Counted from the first letter of the stretch, positions 44,659 to 54,801 are shown. The stretch is DNA of 64,000 nt from Panacibacter ginsenosidivorans (GCF_007971225.1 NZ_CP042435.1:4901501-4965500); one strand, 5' to 3'. Notes: generated from the sequence alone by a model not told the origin. Numbers and translations: made by a program.

Positions 44659-47600
44659 TTATACTCTGCCGCTGGCTTTTATATTGGCTGCAAATTCTGT
44701 ATTGAATTCATTTGCTTTTATAAGATCTTCCAATGTAAGGTGCATTCTGTAACGCCAGTAATGCTTTGGATTAGCGGGTACATTTATGCGCTCATCGTGG
44801 GGATTAGGACGACGGATTTTTCTATCGCTGCCGAGAATATCCTGCAACTGGAAGATACTCCACATGGCAGGTGAATAAAGATGTTGCACAACGATGGCTT
44901 TGTTTACCCATGCATCACAGAAATAAGGTGCAGCGCCCCATTGGCCAAGTTCATCATTGAAAAATTTTTGTGTAAGATTGCGGTCTTCTTCCCACCAGCC
45001 GCGAATAGTACTAATGTCATGTGTGGAAGGTGTAACCACACTCAAATAAGGAGCATCTGCAGGATGGAAGAATGTGCGTTTAGGATCTTTGGGCATGCGT
45101 TGAATTTCGAGACTAAGCAAACCTAACTGGCGCATTACTTCGGGTACGCAACCCGGCACCAGGCCAAGATCTTCTCCGCACACAAGCATATTGGTAGCTC
45201 GCTTTAGAGCAGGCAGTTTTTGTAAAGCGCCATACATCCAAAAATTATCCTGGCGTTTAAAGAAATAATCTATATATAATTCTTTCAGCTGATATTGAAG
45301 ATGGGCATCAAGCTCTTTGAAAGAGATGGTGTCTTCTATGCCAAAGCGGAAGTGAAACTGCTGTCCCTGTGATCCTTCAGCTTCAAATAAAATAACATTG
45401 GAAAGCAAACTGAATAGTTGTTTTTTTAGCCAGCGGTTATGGTCATTATCCTGCTGCCAGCTAAAATAACTTTCTACTTTTTGCTGTGTGGCAAATTCAG
45501 GCTTTACCTGGTATCTGCCAAAGCCATCATAATTGAGGAAGGTATATTTTACATGATCTTTCTGATCGCCGAAATTATTATCCAATAATTGTTCGGTTAT
45601 ATATGGTTTGCAATAACGGGTATAATCAAACCATATTCCCTTTTGATTGAACTCATGAATGTGAACGGGAATGGAAGGTTCAAAATGACCCATGATGCCT
45701 TCTACAGAATGAGTAGGAATACTCCAGATGCGGAAGAAACCAAGTATATGATCTATACGAAATGCGTCGAAGTAATAACTCATTTGTTCAAAGCGTTGTT
45801 TCCACCACGCAAAGCCATCTTCTTTCATCTTCTCCCAGTTGTAGGTAGGGAAGCCCCAGTTTTGGCCGGTTACTGCAAAATCATCAGGCGGTGCACCAGC
45901 CTGCATATCCATGTGATATAATTCCGGATGCTGCCAGGCATCTGCACCATAACGATAAATACCAATAGGAATATCTCCTTTCACAATAATGCCATTGTCA
46001 TGTGCATATTGGGCTGCTTCTTTTAATTGCAGGTGCAGCAGGTATTGTACGTATAAATGGATGGCAATCTCATCAAACGATTTTGCAGAAGGTTCTAACA
46101 ATAAAGCTGCTTCTTCTGCATTATAATTTTTATGCGATTGCCATGTATTGAAATCTGCACTGCTGTACTTATCGCGGAAATAACAAAATGCAGCATAAGG
46201 AACAAGCCAGTGTTTGTTTAATTCAAAATACTGTTTGTAATCAGCAGAAGCGAATATTGTTTTCTTCTGCAATGGATATAATTGTTTTATAAAATTCCAT
46301 TTCAGATTATTGACTGCTTCATAATCAATTGCCTCCAGTTTATTTAACCTTAGTTGCTCTTCTGTAATATCTTTTAATAAATCTGCATATATATCACCAG
46401 CGGCTTTTGCAAGATTTAAAAACATAGGGTGCAATGCAAATGCGGAGATAGCTGCATAAGGATAACTATCAGTCCATGTATGTGTAGCAGTCGTATCGTT
46501 TACAGGTAGTATTTGCACTAATTTTAATCCAACAGATTTGGCCCAGTCAACGAGTAGCTTGATGTCAGTAAACTCACCAATACCGCCACTGTTCTTTGAA
46601 CGAAGGCTAAAGACAGGTATTGCTACGCCGGCACCTTTCCATGTATTGGCAGGCAATACCGCAAAGCCATCATTTACAATTGTCTTTTTATTTTTTACAA
46701 ACGCATCGTATAATATACGGTTGTTGCCATCTTCGTAGCGAATGATTTTATTGGAACCAATATCATACACGCAATATTTATATACAATAGGGAACCACGC
46801 TTTTGAAAGATTGATCTTTGCAGCGTAAAAATCTTCTTTCTCCTTCTTATTCATCAATACCACATCTGCTTCATTCCAGTTACCCAACGCTACATCGTTT
46901 CCTATTATACAAAGTGTTTCTCCTTTTTTAAGTAAAGGGGCTTTTACTTTAAATGTATGAGTATATGTTTTAGGGGCTGTTATTTTTACTGGTGTATAAT
47001 TCTGTTTAAGTAATACATTTTTAAAAGGCTCTGTATAAAATGCGTTCTCATAATAACCGGCAAAATTCCAGGAATCTATTATTAATATGTCTTCAGACGT
47101 AAATAATTCAGCTGTTAACACTTTATCACTACCCCAGTCATAACTGAGGGAACCATCATCATTTTTTAGCAGGTAATTATAAACAACACCTTCTTTTGGA
47201 AGATCATTTTTATCAAGGTCAATTGTAGCGGTCCAAAGTTCTTCGTTAAGGTATTGCATCGGTAATGCAGCTGCAATTTCATCGTTACCAAAAACCGGAT
47301 GCTTGCCAGAAATGTATAATGACTGGCCATGCTTTGTATGAAACCTTACAACGAAAGTCACTTTTACAGCAGCAGATATTTCTGCTTTCTTTTCAACAGT
47401 TTTTTTTGCAGCAGCTTTTTTATCCGCAACTTTGGCTGGCTCTTTTTTCGCAAGAATTTTTTCCTTAGCAGATTTAGCTGTGTCTTCCTTTTTGGCGTTC
47501 TTTTCAGTAACTGCTGTATTTATCTCAGTTTCTTTTTTTACAGTTACAGATTTTTTTAAAGTCTTTTTTCCAGGCAGAGTCTGTAACTTTTTTTTTGCAA

Positions 47601-47808
47601 GGTTAGATTTTTGAATATTGTTAGTTGTTACATCGCCCACAACATTTGCTTCATCGTTTTTTATAGTCTTGCTTTTTTTCGGCGCCTTAATTTCTTTTGA
47701 AACAGGTTCTGTTGTTTCACTATTTTCTGTACCATTCAAAGCTTGTACCCGGGTTTCCTCAATATTTTTTGCTTTACTCATGTTGTAGTTTTCGGTTGCC
47801 GATTTCAT
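44659..47808 (-). CDS. malQ: 4-alpha-glucanotransferase with tandem CBM20 domains and a Lys/Ala-rich N-terminus
   Basis: A 1049-residue starch/glycogen-remodelling enzyme. About 150 N-terminal residues are low-complexity and Lys/Ala/Glu-rich (KSKTIKNDEANVV, LAKKEPAKVADKKAAAKK). Two CBM20 starch-binding domains follow: VTFVVRFHTKHGQSLYISGK near 155, and THTFKVKAPLLKKGETLCII near 275. The GH77 catalytic domain includes FSLRSKNSGGIGEFTDIKLL, DAFRIDHILGFFRIWSIP, LVCGEDLGLVPGCVPEV and STHDISTIRGWW, containing the catalytic acids. CBM20-MalQ fusions occur in Bacteroidota, but the long basic N-terminus is unusual. Starts at 47808 and 47781 are both possible; the longer ORF start at 47862 is not favoured. 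Confidence 0.9.
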   Translation of the reverse strand: MKSATENYNMSKAKNIEETRVQALNGTENSETTEPVSKEIKAPKKSKTIKNDEANVVGDVTTNNIQKSNLAKKKLQTLPGKKTLKKSVTVKKETEINTAVTEKNAKKEDTAKSAKEKILAKKEPAKVADKKAAAKKTVEKKAEISAAVKVTFVVRFHTKHGQSLYISGKHPVFGNDEIAAALPMQYLNEELWTATIDLDKNDLPKEGVVYNYLLKNDDGSLSYDWGSDKVLTAELFTSEDILIIDSWNFAGYYENAFYTEPFKNVLLKQNYTPVKITAPKTYTHTFKVKAPLLKKGETLCIIGNDVALGNWNEADVVLMNKKEKEDFYAAKINLSKAWFPIVYKYCVYDIGSNKIIRYEDGNNRILYDAFVKNKKTIVNDGFAVLPANTWKGAGVAIPVFSLRSKNSGGIGEFTDIKLLVDWAKSVGLKLVQILPVNDTTATHTWTDSYPYAAISAFALHPMFLNLAKAAGDIYADLLKDITEEQLRLNKLEAIDYEAVNNLKWNFIKQLYPLQKKTIFASADYKQYFELNKHWLVPYAAFCYFRDKYSSADFNTWQSHKNYNAEEAALLLEPSAKSFDEIAIHLYVQYLLHLQLKEAAQYAHDNGIIVKGDIPIGIYRYGADAWQHPELYHMDMQAGAPPDDFAVTGQNWGFPTYNWEKMKEDGFAWWKQRFEQMSYYFDAFRIDHILGFFRIWSIPTHSVEGIMGHFEPSIPVHIHEFNQKGIWFDYTRYCKPYITEQLLDNNFGDQKDHVKYTFLNYDGFGRYQVKPEFATQQKVESYFSWQQDNDHNRWLKKQLFSLLSNVILFEAEGSQGQQFHFRFGIEDTISFKELDAHLQYQLKELYIDYFFKRQDNFWMYGALQKLPALKRATNMLVCGEDLGLVPGCVPEVMRQLGLLSLEIQRMPKDPKRTFFHPADAPYLSVVTPSTHDISTIRGWWEEDRNLTQKFFNDELGQWGAAPYFCDAWVNKAIVVQHLYSPAMWSIFQLQDILGSDRKIRRPNPHDERINVPANPKHYWRYRMHLTLEDLIKANEFNTEFAANIKASGRV

Positions 47809-47937
47809 AAAATTTTCCGAGTTGCGAAAATAAGTAAGATGCTTTAGTTGCATGTATCGCAAACAAGATTAATTATTTGCTACATAACGATCATTAGTTA
47901 TTATGAGCCAGACTTTCGTGTTACAAATTAAACTGCC

Positions 47938-47957
47938 GTTGCGTCGCACACTTCGAC
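47938..47957 (+). repeat. IDR core, C-type (3' end degenerate)
   Basis: GTTGCGTCGCACACTTCGAC. It lies upstream of both the glucanotransferase (minus strand) and MFS (plus strand) genes. Confidence 0.8.
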
Positions 47958-48227
47958 TTTCAGTATTGTATGGAGCTTTATAAAACTGTTCGCGATTATT
48001 ATGATAAGCATAAAATAAAACCGCGCAACAACTAATGTAAACGCTATCGCTGATCAGTGCATATGGCAATTCGTTAAGTAACAGTAAATGCTGCGGCTAA
48101 AATAAGTAATGTGTAATAAATACACAAATCTTTTATTGCGGTTTTCTTCTTTTAAAAAAACAAAAATATTTGTAATAGCAATTCCTGAAATTTGCCTGCT
48201 TCTGCAAAGCATGCTCAAATACTTCTG
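47958..48227. other. 270-bp gene-free upstream region of the MFS gene
   Basis: No ORF or hairpin is visible. It is AT-rich and must hold the promoter of the plus-strand MFS gene. An in-frame TTG at 48192 gives only a spurious N-terminal extension. Confidence 0.4.
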
Positions 48228-49454
48228 ATGAGAAATAAAAAAGACGCTGCACTCGGTTTCATTTTCGTAACACTGCTTATTGACTCTATTGGCTTCGGTA
48301 TCATTATTCCAATAATGCCTGATCTTATACGAGAAATGATTCATGGAGACCTCAGCAAGGCATCTGTGTATGGAGGCTGGCTTACTTTTTCTTATGCATT
48401 TATGCAGTTTGTTTGCGCCCCGGTAATGGGTGGATTAAGTGATAAATATGGGCGTCGCGTTGTGTTGCTTTGTTCCCTTTTTGGATTTGCCGTAGACTAC
48501 ATGTTTCTTGCACTGGCGCCAACTATAGCCTGGCTTTTTGTGGGTAGAATTATTGCCGGTATGATGGGTGCAAGTTTTACAACAGCCTCAGCATATATAG
48601 CAGATATTAGCACACCTGAAAAAAGAGCGCAGAATTTTGGTCTTATAGGCGCAGCATTTGGATTAGGTTTTATTATTGGCCCGGGTATTGGCGGTCAGCT
48701 TTCGCATTATGGTTTGAGGTTTCCTTTTTATGCAGCAGCTGGTCTTGCTTTGATAAACTGGTTATACGGTTTTTTTATTTTGCCAGAATCTTTGTCAAAA
48801 CAAAATCGCAGGGAGTTTGAATGGAAAAGAGCCAATCCTTTTGGTATGATCAAACAACTTAGAAAATATCCATCACTTACCGGTTTACTTATTTCATTGA
48901 TACTGGTTTATCTTTCTGCACATGCTATTCAAAGTACCTGGACATTTTATAGCATGGAAAAATTTAACTGGACACGTGAAACAGTGGGCTATTCTTTGAC
49001 TTTTGTTGGCGTTATACTTGCTGTGGTGCAGGGCGGTTTGATTCGTGTTATTATTCCTAAGCTTGGTCAGCAGCGCAGTGCGTATGTGGGTTTATTATTA
49101 TCCACTGCAGGTCTAATACTCATTGCATTCGCATCACAAGGATGGATGATGTATGCTTTTGTTATTCCTTATGCACTGGGTGGAATTACAGGACCTTCAA
49201 TACAGTCAATCATATCACAAACAATTCCGCTAAATGAGCAAGGGGAAATACAAGGTGCATTGACAAGTTTAATGAGCGCTACTTCTATTATCGGACCTGT
49301 TATGATGACCTATATATTTCGCTATTTTACCAGCAGTACAGCACCTGTTATTTTTCCTGGTGCACCTTTTATTATGGCTGCACTTCTTACGTTAAGCAGT
49401 GCGATTATTGCTTATAGAAACTTTAAAGGTAAGCCTGTCTTTAGAAGAGCATAA
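48228..49454 (+). CDS. MFS transporter of the TetA-like drug:H+ antiporter group
   Basis: A 408-residue major facilitator with 12 helices. Motif A is [20 protein letters not shown], and motif C-like [19 protein letters not shown] marks drug:H+ antiporters. The opening [20 protein letters not shown] is typical of TetA-like carriers. In this clade it may export drugs or metabolites; substrate unknown. The ATG at 48228 is chosen because the upstream start is TTG. A strong terminator follows and the gene is transcribed alone. Confidence 0.87.
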   Translation: MRNKKDAALGFIFVTLLIDSIGFGIIIPIMPDLIREMIHGDLSKASVYGGWLTFSYAFMQFVCAPVMGGLSDKYGRRVVLLCSLFGFAVDYMFLALAPTIAWLFVGRIIAGMMGASFTTASAYIADISTPEKRAQNFGLIGAAFGLGFIIGPGIGGQLSHYGLRFPFYAAAGLALINWLYGFFILPESLSKQNRREFEWKRANPFGMIKQLRKYPSLTGLLISLILVYLSAHAIQSTWTFYSMEKFNWTRETVGYSLTFVGVILAVVQGGLIRVIIPKLGQQRSAYVGLLLSTAGLILIAFASQGWMMYAFVIPYALGGITGPSIQSIISQTIPLNEQGEIQGALTSLMSATSIIGPVMMTYIFRYFTSSTAPVIFPGAPFIMAALLTLSSAIIAYRNFKGKPVFRRA

Positions 49455-49471
49455 AAAATTAATTGCTAAAT

Positions 49472-49507
49472 AATAAGGAAGCCACACCATGGTGTGGCTT
49501 CCTTATT
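49472..49507 (+). terminator. perfect palindromic terminator of the MFS gene
   Basis: AATAAGGAAGCCACACCA and TGGTGTGGCTTCCTTATT form an 18-bp perfect inverted repeat. It lies 17 bp beyond the stop; the symmetrical stem would act in both directions. Confidence 0.85.
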
Positions 49508-49561
49508 ATTATAAATGTCAGAATAATTTCCCCGGCTTTCTTTGATGCAACACTTTCTGCA

Positions 49562-49581
49562 GTACAAGAGTGCGACGCAAC
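49562..49581 (-). repeat. IDR core, C-type
   Basis: GTACAAGAGTGCGACGCAAC on the plus strand, 39 bp beyond the stop of the cytochrome gene, past the MFS terminator. Confidence 0.9.
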
Positions 49582-49620
49582 AGTTGTTGCTTTATGGTTT
49601 AAGTGACGGGTAAATAAAAA

Positions 49621-50127
49621 TTAATTTTTATTTGGCGCACCTGGAGGAGTTGGTGGTGGAGGTGGTGGAGACATTTTCATGCCACCCATACCGCCTGCCA
49701 TTTGTTCCTGTATACCCTTGGCATCCGGGTGAGCTATACCTCTGTGACAGGTAATACATGTAACAGCATGTATTGTATCGGTCCTGGTCGAATTTTCGAA
49801 ATTGAAATAGGTTGAGTTAATTCCCATGGTCATGCGCAGCATATGTCGTGCAATTCCTTTTTCAGGCTTGTCATCACTGTCAAATTTCCATCCCTGCCTG
49901 AAATCATCTCCTTCATGCACGTGGCAATACATACATTTTACACCGAGCGCATCATTGAAGCCGTGCATCACTTTGTCAAGGTCTTCATGAGAAATATCTT
50001 TGGGCAGCACCTGGAGGTTTTTATAACCTTCCTGCGGTTTGTCTGGAGTATAGGCCATCATGCCAAATGTGGCAAATGCACCTAATGCTAATAGCACTAC
50101 AAGTTTGTTTTTGTTGGTTGTGAACAT
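49621..50127 (-). CDS. c-type cytochrome with proline-rich tail
   Basis: A 168-residue secreted or anchored cytochrome (N-terminal helix LVVLLALGAFATFGMMAY). Two haem motifs are present: CMYCH (C65-H69) and CITCH (C124-H128). It resembles the photosynthetic reaction-centre-type cytochrome c subunit family found in non-phototrophic Bacteroidota, where it is a periplasmic electron carrier. The tail is unusual: after GGMGGMKMS a run of six prolines and PTPPGAP ends the protein. No operon partner is visible. Confidence 0.82.
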   Translation of the reverse strand: MFTTNKNKLVVLLALGAFATFGMMAYTPDKPQEGYKNLQVLPKDISHEDLDKVMHGFNDALGVKCMYCHVHEGDDFRQGWKFDSDDKPEKGIARHMLRMTMGINSTYFNFENSTRTDTIHAVTCITCHRGIAHPDAKGIQEQMAGGMGGMKMSPPPPPPTPPGAPNKN

Positions 50128-50290
50128 GGAATTTTTTTTCTAATGTATGAAATACTAATAATCTAATGAAATTAAGCGATGAAATTGGAAAATCAAGCGA
50201 CAAAAAGATAATGTAACCAGTCAAACCTCATGTTTAATTTAATAAAGCAGTTAATTTTTCGTAGTTATCATAGTAGTTTTATCAGCTTCT

Positions 50291-50354
50291 GTTGTGTCAC
50301 TCACTCGTACACTTTGCACATTAATGAGCTGAACGATGCAGTGTGCGACGCAAC
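50291..50354. repeat. 64-bp composite IDR (T-type + inverted C-type)
   Basis: A T-type core (TTGTGTCACTCACTCGTAC, one change) and an inverted C-type core whose outer end is degenerate (GATGCAGTGTGCGACGCAAC) with 24 bp between. The unit is the same size as at 36215 and 61103. Confidence 0.88.
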
Positions 50355-50765
50355 GAAAGTATAATAGTATTACTAATGATGGGCACATAAGTAATATCAT
50401 TGTTTTGAAATTATATTCATGCTGATATTTTTTTGCTTGATGCATTTGGGATCTGTAACATTTTTTTCAGTAAAACGTATAACTTTTGTTTTTCTGTGTT
50501 GCATACGTTTCTTAAGTATTGTGCTGTTTTGTTTCATATGGTGCGTAACAATTTTCAATCAGTTTTTAACGGATGCCAAATTGAAATTGATTTTAAAATA
50601 GCATACAGGTATTTTACTTCAATAATCCGGAGATATAATATTGTGTAAACCGGTGTATATCATGTTAATTAGGATTTCTTTTAACAATACATGTTCAGCA
50701 GTGTTCGTTTTTTGCATTAATATGGCACAGGAATTGGCTAATAAAATTTTTAAAACAAACAAACT
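50355..50765. other. 410-bp gene-free region upstream of the porin gene
   Basis: After the IDR body no real gene is visible; short ORFs lack coding character. TGGCACAGGAATTGGC at 50723-50738 partly resembles a sigma-54 site, but the GG-GC spacing is off by one. The promoter of the porin gene must lie here. Confidence 0.4.
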
Positions 50766-51341
50766 ATGAAAAGGATCTTATTATCAGTTGTAACAATGTT
50801 TGCAGTTGTATCAATTGCAAATGCACAGGGGTTTCATCTTGGCGCCAAAGCAGGCGCAAATCTTGGTAAGATAGACGGCACATCTTTTAAAGATGAGTTT
50901 AACCTGGGTTATCAACTCGGAGGATTTGCTGAAATTGATTTTACAAAGGGTTTTGGTATACAACCCGAAGTATTGTTTAGCCAGACAAACACCACTGTTA
51001 CAGATGAACCTTTGAGCGGTTTAAAAGGGGGAGAAAAAATAAATCTCAATTATATAAGTGTACCTGTTCTCTTAAGACTAAATGCGAGCAAGCTGTTAAC
51101 ATTTCATGTAGGTCCGCAATTTAGCATACTTACCAATAATCACAAGACAACAGCAGGCAATGTTGTTGATGCATTTAAAGGTGGAGATTTTGCAATGGTT
51201 GCCGGTGCGCAGGTAAATCTTGGCATGCTTAAAGTGTATGGGCGTTATAATATTGGATTAAGTGATATAAAAGATGTAAGTGATCAAGGTAATTGGAAGA
51301 GCCAGCAAATACAATTTGGCGTAGGCATTAAAATTTTGTAA
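50766..51341 (+). CDS. outer membrane beta-barrel protein (porin-like)
   Basis: A 191-residue protein with a signal peptide (LSVVTMFAVVSIANAQ). The sequence is an outer membrane beta-barrel of the OMP_b-brl_2 type: LGAKAGANLGKIDGTSFKDE, FGIQPEVLFSQTNT, YISVPVLLRLNASKLLTFHV and a final strand QIQFGVGIKIL. Likely eight strands. Function unknown; such proteins are common and abundant in Bacteroidota. A strong terminator follows. Confidence 0.86.
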   Translation: MKRILLSVVTMFAVVSIANAQGFHLGAKAGANLGKIDGTSFKDEFNLGYQLGGFAEIDFTKGFGIQPEVLFSQTNTTVTDEPLSGLKGGEKINLNYISVPVLLRLNASKLLTFHVGPQFSILTNNHKTTAGNVVDAFKGGDFAMVAGAQVNLGMLKVYGRYNIGLSDIKDVSDQGNWKSQQIQFGVGIKIL

Positions 51342-51367
51342 TCGCTGACTTTTAGATATACTAACGT

Positions 51368-51398
51368 GGCGCAAAGAAAAAATCTTTGCGCCTTTTTT
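51368..51398 (+). terminator. intrinsic terminator of the porin gene
   Basis: A 9-bp perfect stem GGCGCAAAG/CTTTGCGCC (loop AAAAAAT) followed by six T, 26 bp after the stop. Confidence 0.9.
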
Positions 51399-51521
51399 AC
51401 GTCAATTTGTTAGTGGAGCAACAATTGATTTCCTTTGGCACTTTAATTGACCAATTGTACTTCCGCCCTGAATTTGTTATATTCAGGCTATTAATGACAA
51501 TTTGACTTTAAGAAAAGAATT

Positions 51522-53924
51522 ATGAATATTAATGGATTAATGTTTGGAACAGATGAGGATACAGATTTTCTTCCTATAATTCCCATCAATGAAAATGAGA
51601 GTGAGCAGGATAAGAACATGCCCATTCCTGATACACTTCCATTGCTACCCTTGCGAAATACAGTTTTGTTTCCAGGTGTTGTAATCCCAATAACAGTTGG
51701 ACGTGATAAAAGTATAAAAGCAGTTAATGATGCTTACAAAGGTGATAAACTGATTGGTGTTGTGGCACAAAATGATTCGAATATAGAAGACCCGGAGCTG
51801 AAAGATCTTTGTACCACAGGAACAGTGGCTAAGATCGTTAAGCTTATTAAAATGCCCGATGGGGGCACTACTATTATTATACAGGGAAAGAAGCGTTTTA
51901 AAATGCTATCCATAGTAGAAGAAGAACCATATTTTAAGGCTAGTATTCAGTTGCTGCCCATGGATGAATTACTTGCAGGGGATGACTTTGATGCGTATAC
52001 TGCTACTATAAAGGATCTTGCTGCGCAGATCATTCAACTTTCACCCAATATGCCTACGGAGGCTTCTATTATTTTAAAGAATATAGAGAACGCTTCATTC
52101 CTCATAAACTTTGTAAGTAGTAATTTAAACAGTGAGTTGACAGAAAAGCAAACACTGCTTGAAACAGATGATATAAAATTGCGGGCAGAAAAATTGGTGC
52201 ATCTTTTACAACGTGAATTACAATTTGCCGAATTAAAAAACAAAGTAACCAATAAAACGCGTACTGAAATTGATAAGCAGCAAAGAGAATACTTTTTGCA
52301 GCAACAGATGAAGAGTATTAAAGAAGAACTGGGTGGCGATACCAACGAGCGTGAAATAGCTCAAATGAAGAAAAAAGCCGAAACAAAAAAATGGCCAGAT
52401 GCTGCAAAAAGTATGTTCAAATCCGGTGTTGAAAAACTTGAACGCATGCATCCAAGTACACCCGATTATTCTGTTGTATATAATCATTTGGACCTGATGC
52501 TTGATCTTCCATGGCAGGATTATACCACAGACAATTACGATCTTAAACGTGCCGCCAAAATATTGGATAATGATCACTATGGCATGAAAAAAATAAAAGA
52601 ACGTATTCTCGAATATCTCGCAGTATTAAAACTAAAAGGAGATATGAAGAGTCCCATTCTTTGTTTTGTTGGGGCTCCTGGTATTGGTAAGACATCTCTG
52701 GGTAAAAGCATTGCACATGCAGTAGGCAGAAAATATGTGCGTGTGAGTCTTGGGGGCCTGCATGATGAAAGTGAGATACGCGGCCATCGTAAAACATACA
52801 TTGGTGCAATGCCTGGCAGGATCATACAGAATATCAGAAAAATAAAATCCTCAAATCCTGTAATGATATTGGATGAAATCGATAAGATCGGCAGCGATTT
52901 TCGTGGTGACCCTTCTTCTGCTTTGTTGGAAGTCTTAGACCCGGAACAAAACAATAGCTTCTACGATAATTATCTTGAACTGGAGTATGATCTTAGCAAG
53001 GTATTGTTTATAGCAACTGCAAATAATATTCAGAATATTCAACCTGCCTTGCGCGACCGGCTTGAGATTATCGACCTAAGTGGATATGCAGTAGAAGAAA
53101 AAATTGAAATTGCAAAACGTCACCTTGTTCCCAAACAAAAAGAGGCGCATGGATTGGATAAAGTCAATTTTAAGATAAGTGATAAAGTACTGGAAAAGGT
53201 AATTGAACAATATACCAGAGAGAGTGGTGTACGTGAGTTAGACAGGCAGCTTGCCAGTATTATGCGTTTCGAAGCAAAAGAATATGCTGTAAAAAATAAG
53301 ATCAAATCAATACTCACACAAAATGATGTAGAAAAAATTCTTGGTTCATCCCGTTACAGTAATGAGATATATAAAACGGCCAATATGCCTGGTGTAACAG
53401 TTGGTCTTGCATGGACATATGTTGGCGGCGACATCCTTTTTATAGAAACAGTTTTAAGTGACGGAAAAGGTGATCTTAAACTTACCGGCAATCTTGGTAA
53501 TGTAATGAAAGAAAGTGCCACCACGGCTTACACTTATTTACAGGCAAACGCAAAAAAGTTGGGCGTTGATCCTGAGTTTTTTGGTAAAAAAAATCCACAC
53601 ATTCATGTGCCGGAGGGCGCTGTTCCAAAAGATGGGCCAAGTGCAGGTGTTACTATGCTTACATCACTTGCCTCTGCATTTACAGGCAGGAGAGTTAAAC
53701 CATACCTGGCAATGACAGGAGAAATTACTTTGCGCGGACAAGTACTGCCGGTGGGGGGTATTAAAGAAAAAGTACTCGCAGCAAGGCGGGCGGGCCTCAA
53801 GGAAATTATTCTCTGCGCACAAAACGAAAAAGATGTAAAAGAAATCGACAGCAATTTTATAAAAGGCCTGCAGTTTCACTATGTAAAAACAATGCAGCAG
53901 GTACTCGATATTGCTCTACAATAA
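51522..53924 (+). CDS. lon: ATP-dependent protease Lon
   Basis: A cytoplasmic AAA+ serine protease, 800 residues. Residues about 40-240 form the substrate-binding N-domain (LPLLPLRNTVLFPGVVIPIT). The AAA+ module has Walker A CFVGAPGIGKTSLGKSIAH (about 381) and Walker B PVMILDEIDKIGSDF. The C-terminal protease domain has the catalytic Ser of KDGPSAGVTM (about 706) and Lys of GGIKEKVLAARRAG (about 749). All key residues are intact. It degrades damaged and regulatory proteins. The gene is alone, with a terminator about 90 bp after the stop. Confidence 0.97.
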   Translation: MNINGLMFGTDEDTDFLPIIPINENESEQDKNMPIPDTLPLLPLRNTVLFPGVVIPITVGRDKSIKAVNDAYKGDKLIGVVAQNDSNIEDPELKDLCTTGTVAKIVKLIKMPDGGTTIIIQGKKRFKMLSIVEEEPYFKASIQLLPMDELLAGDDFDAYTATIKDLAAQIIQLSPNMPTEASIILKNIENASFLINFVSSNLNSELTEKQTLLETDDIKLRAEKLVHLLQRELQFAELKNKVTNKTRTEIDKQQREYFLQQQMKSIKEELGGDTNEREIAQMKKKAETKKWPDAAKSMFKSGVEKLERMHPSTPDYSVVYNHLDLMLDLPWQDYTTDNYDLKRAAKILDNDHYGMKKIKERILEYLAVLKLKGDMKSPILCFVGAPGIGKTSLGKSIAHAVGRKYVRVSLGGLHDESEIRGHRKTYIGAMPGRIIQNIRKIKSSNPVMILDEIDKIGSDFRGDPSSALLEVLDPEQNNSFYDNYLELEYDLSKVLFIATANNIQNIQPALRDRLEIIDLSGYAVEEKIEIAKRHLVPKQKEAHGLDKVNFKISDKVLEKVIEQYTRESGVRELDRQLASIMRFEAKEYAVKNKIKSILTQNDVEKILGSSRYSNEIYKTANMPGVTVGLAWTYVGGDILFIETVLSDGKGDLKLTGNLGNVMKESATTAYTYLQANAKKLGVDPEFFGKKNPHIHVPEGAVPKDGPSAGVTMLTSLASAFTGRRVKPYLAMTGEITLRGQVLPVGGIKEKVLAARRAGLKEIILCAQNEKDVKEIDSNFIKGLQFHYVKTMQQVLDIALQ

Positions 53925-54013
53925 TTTTTGCAACCGGCATCAACAAATATGGCGTTGTTCTTGTTGTTATGTAGTTGAATTATTTTTCATGTTGGTTGTT
54001 TTAAGGGTTAATG

Positions 54014-54042
54014 ATCCTCCATTTCTATGGGGGATTTTTTTT
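54014..54042 (+). terminator. intrinsic terminator after lon
   Basis: ATCCTCCAT pairs with ATGGGGGAT (one G.U) around TTCT, followed by a T-run of eight (TTTTTTTT). Confidence 0.75.
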
Positions 54043-54070
54043 GCTTAACTTATGGATCGCTGTCATCTTT

Positions 54071-54090
54071 GTTGTGTCACTCACTTGTAC
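54071..54090 (+). repeat. IDR core, T-type
   Basis: GTTGTGTCACTCACTTGTAC, beyond the lon terminator, facing the T-type core at 54802 across one gene. Confidence 0.9.
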
Positions 54091-54148
54091 TTTCAGAATG
54101 CCTTTCAGCAGGTATTTGCATTGTTTTAGGTAAGCGATAATAAAAACA

Positions 54149-54175
54149 ATATGGCAGCTCAAGGCTGCCATATTA
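54149..54175 (-). terminator. intrinsic terminator of the 54.2-kb gene
   Basis: AATATGGCAGC and GCTGCCATATT pair around TCAAG; on the minus strand the stem is followed by GTTTTTATTATCG. It lies 33 bp beyond the minus-strand stop. Confidence 0.82.
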
Positions 54176-54207
54176 AAAGTGGGCATGTGTTTTTCAAAAA
54201 TCAGCCA

Positions 54208-54651
54208 TTATATAGTAATATCCAATCTGCCAGATTTTGCACCAGTTGATACAACTGTTCCATCCTGCATTTCCAGTTGACTTCCCTTTGAATCATAGAT
54301 AAGTACATATTTTACTTCAAGGTGTTCTTTTTTGTCCAATATGCCTGGAACTATGATTTTTTGAGACATTGCCTGGTCTGCGCTGGGATATTGCTTCAGC
54401 AATTTTGCATCCATTGTTTTTTCCCAAACAATTGTGCGGCTATGCTTACTAACCTTTTCTACAATAATATGCACCTGGGCAGAGGTTTGGTTATAGGCAT
54501 CAGATGTATAATTGTTTGCCCTGTAAACAGAGAAAGCAATGCTTTTTTCTACTGGTCTTTCGGTTAATGCCTGTTTTATGGGTTTATATGCAATTAACCC
54601 TATTACTACTGTAGCTGCTACAATTCCTGCGATAATTAAATTCTTTTTCAT
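54208..54651 (-). CDS. small membrane-anchored or secreted protein of unknown function
   Basis: A 147-residue protein with an N-terminal signal/anchor (LIIAGIVAATVVIGLIAY). The rest is soluble with strand-rich character (IVWEKTMDAKLLKQYPSADQ, then LEVKYVLIYDSKGSQLEMQD). I do not recognise the family. It sits alone, with its own terminator, between two inward-facing T-type IDR cores. Confidence 0.65.
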   Translation of the reverse strand: MKKNLIIAGIVAATVVIGLIAYKPIKQALTERPVEKSIAFSVYRANNYTSDAYNQTSAQVHIIVEKVSKHSRTIVWEKTMDAKLLKQYPSADQAMSQKIIVPGILDKKEHLEVKYVLIYDSKGSQLEMQDGTVVSTGAKSGRLDITI

Positions 54652-54801
54652 AATGTCCTCCTTATATTTTCAGTACTTGTGTTTGATTATTACAAGTCAA
54701 AAGTAAGTACTATGTAACACATAGTACCATGTTTTAAGTCGAACGGTTATTAGAATTGATGAACGGGAATAAAAATTAAAATGATCAGATAAGGACGGAA
54801 A

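Noticed and set aside
50723-50738. Sigma-54 (-24/-12) promoter before the porin gene
   Set aside because: TGGCAC fits the -24 box but the -12 GC is one base off the required GG-N10-GC spacing, and there is no enhancer-binding protein nearby.
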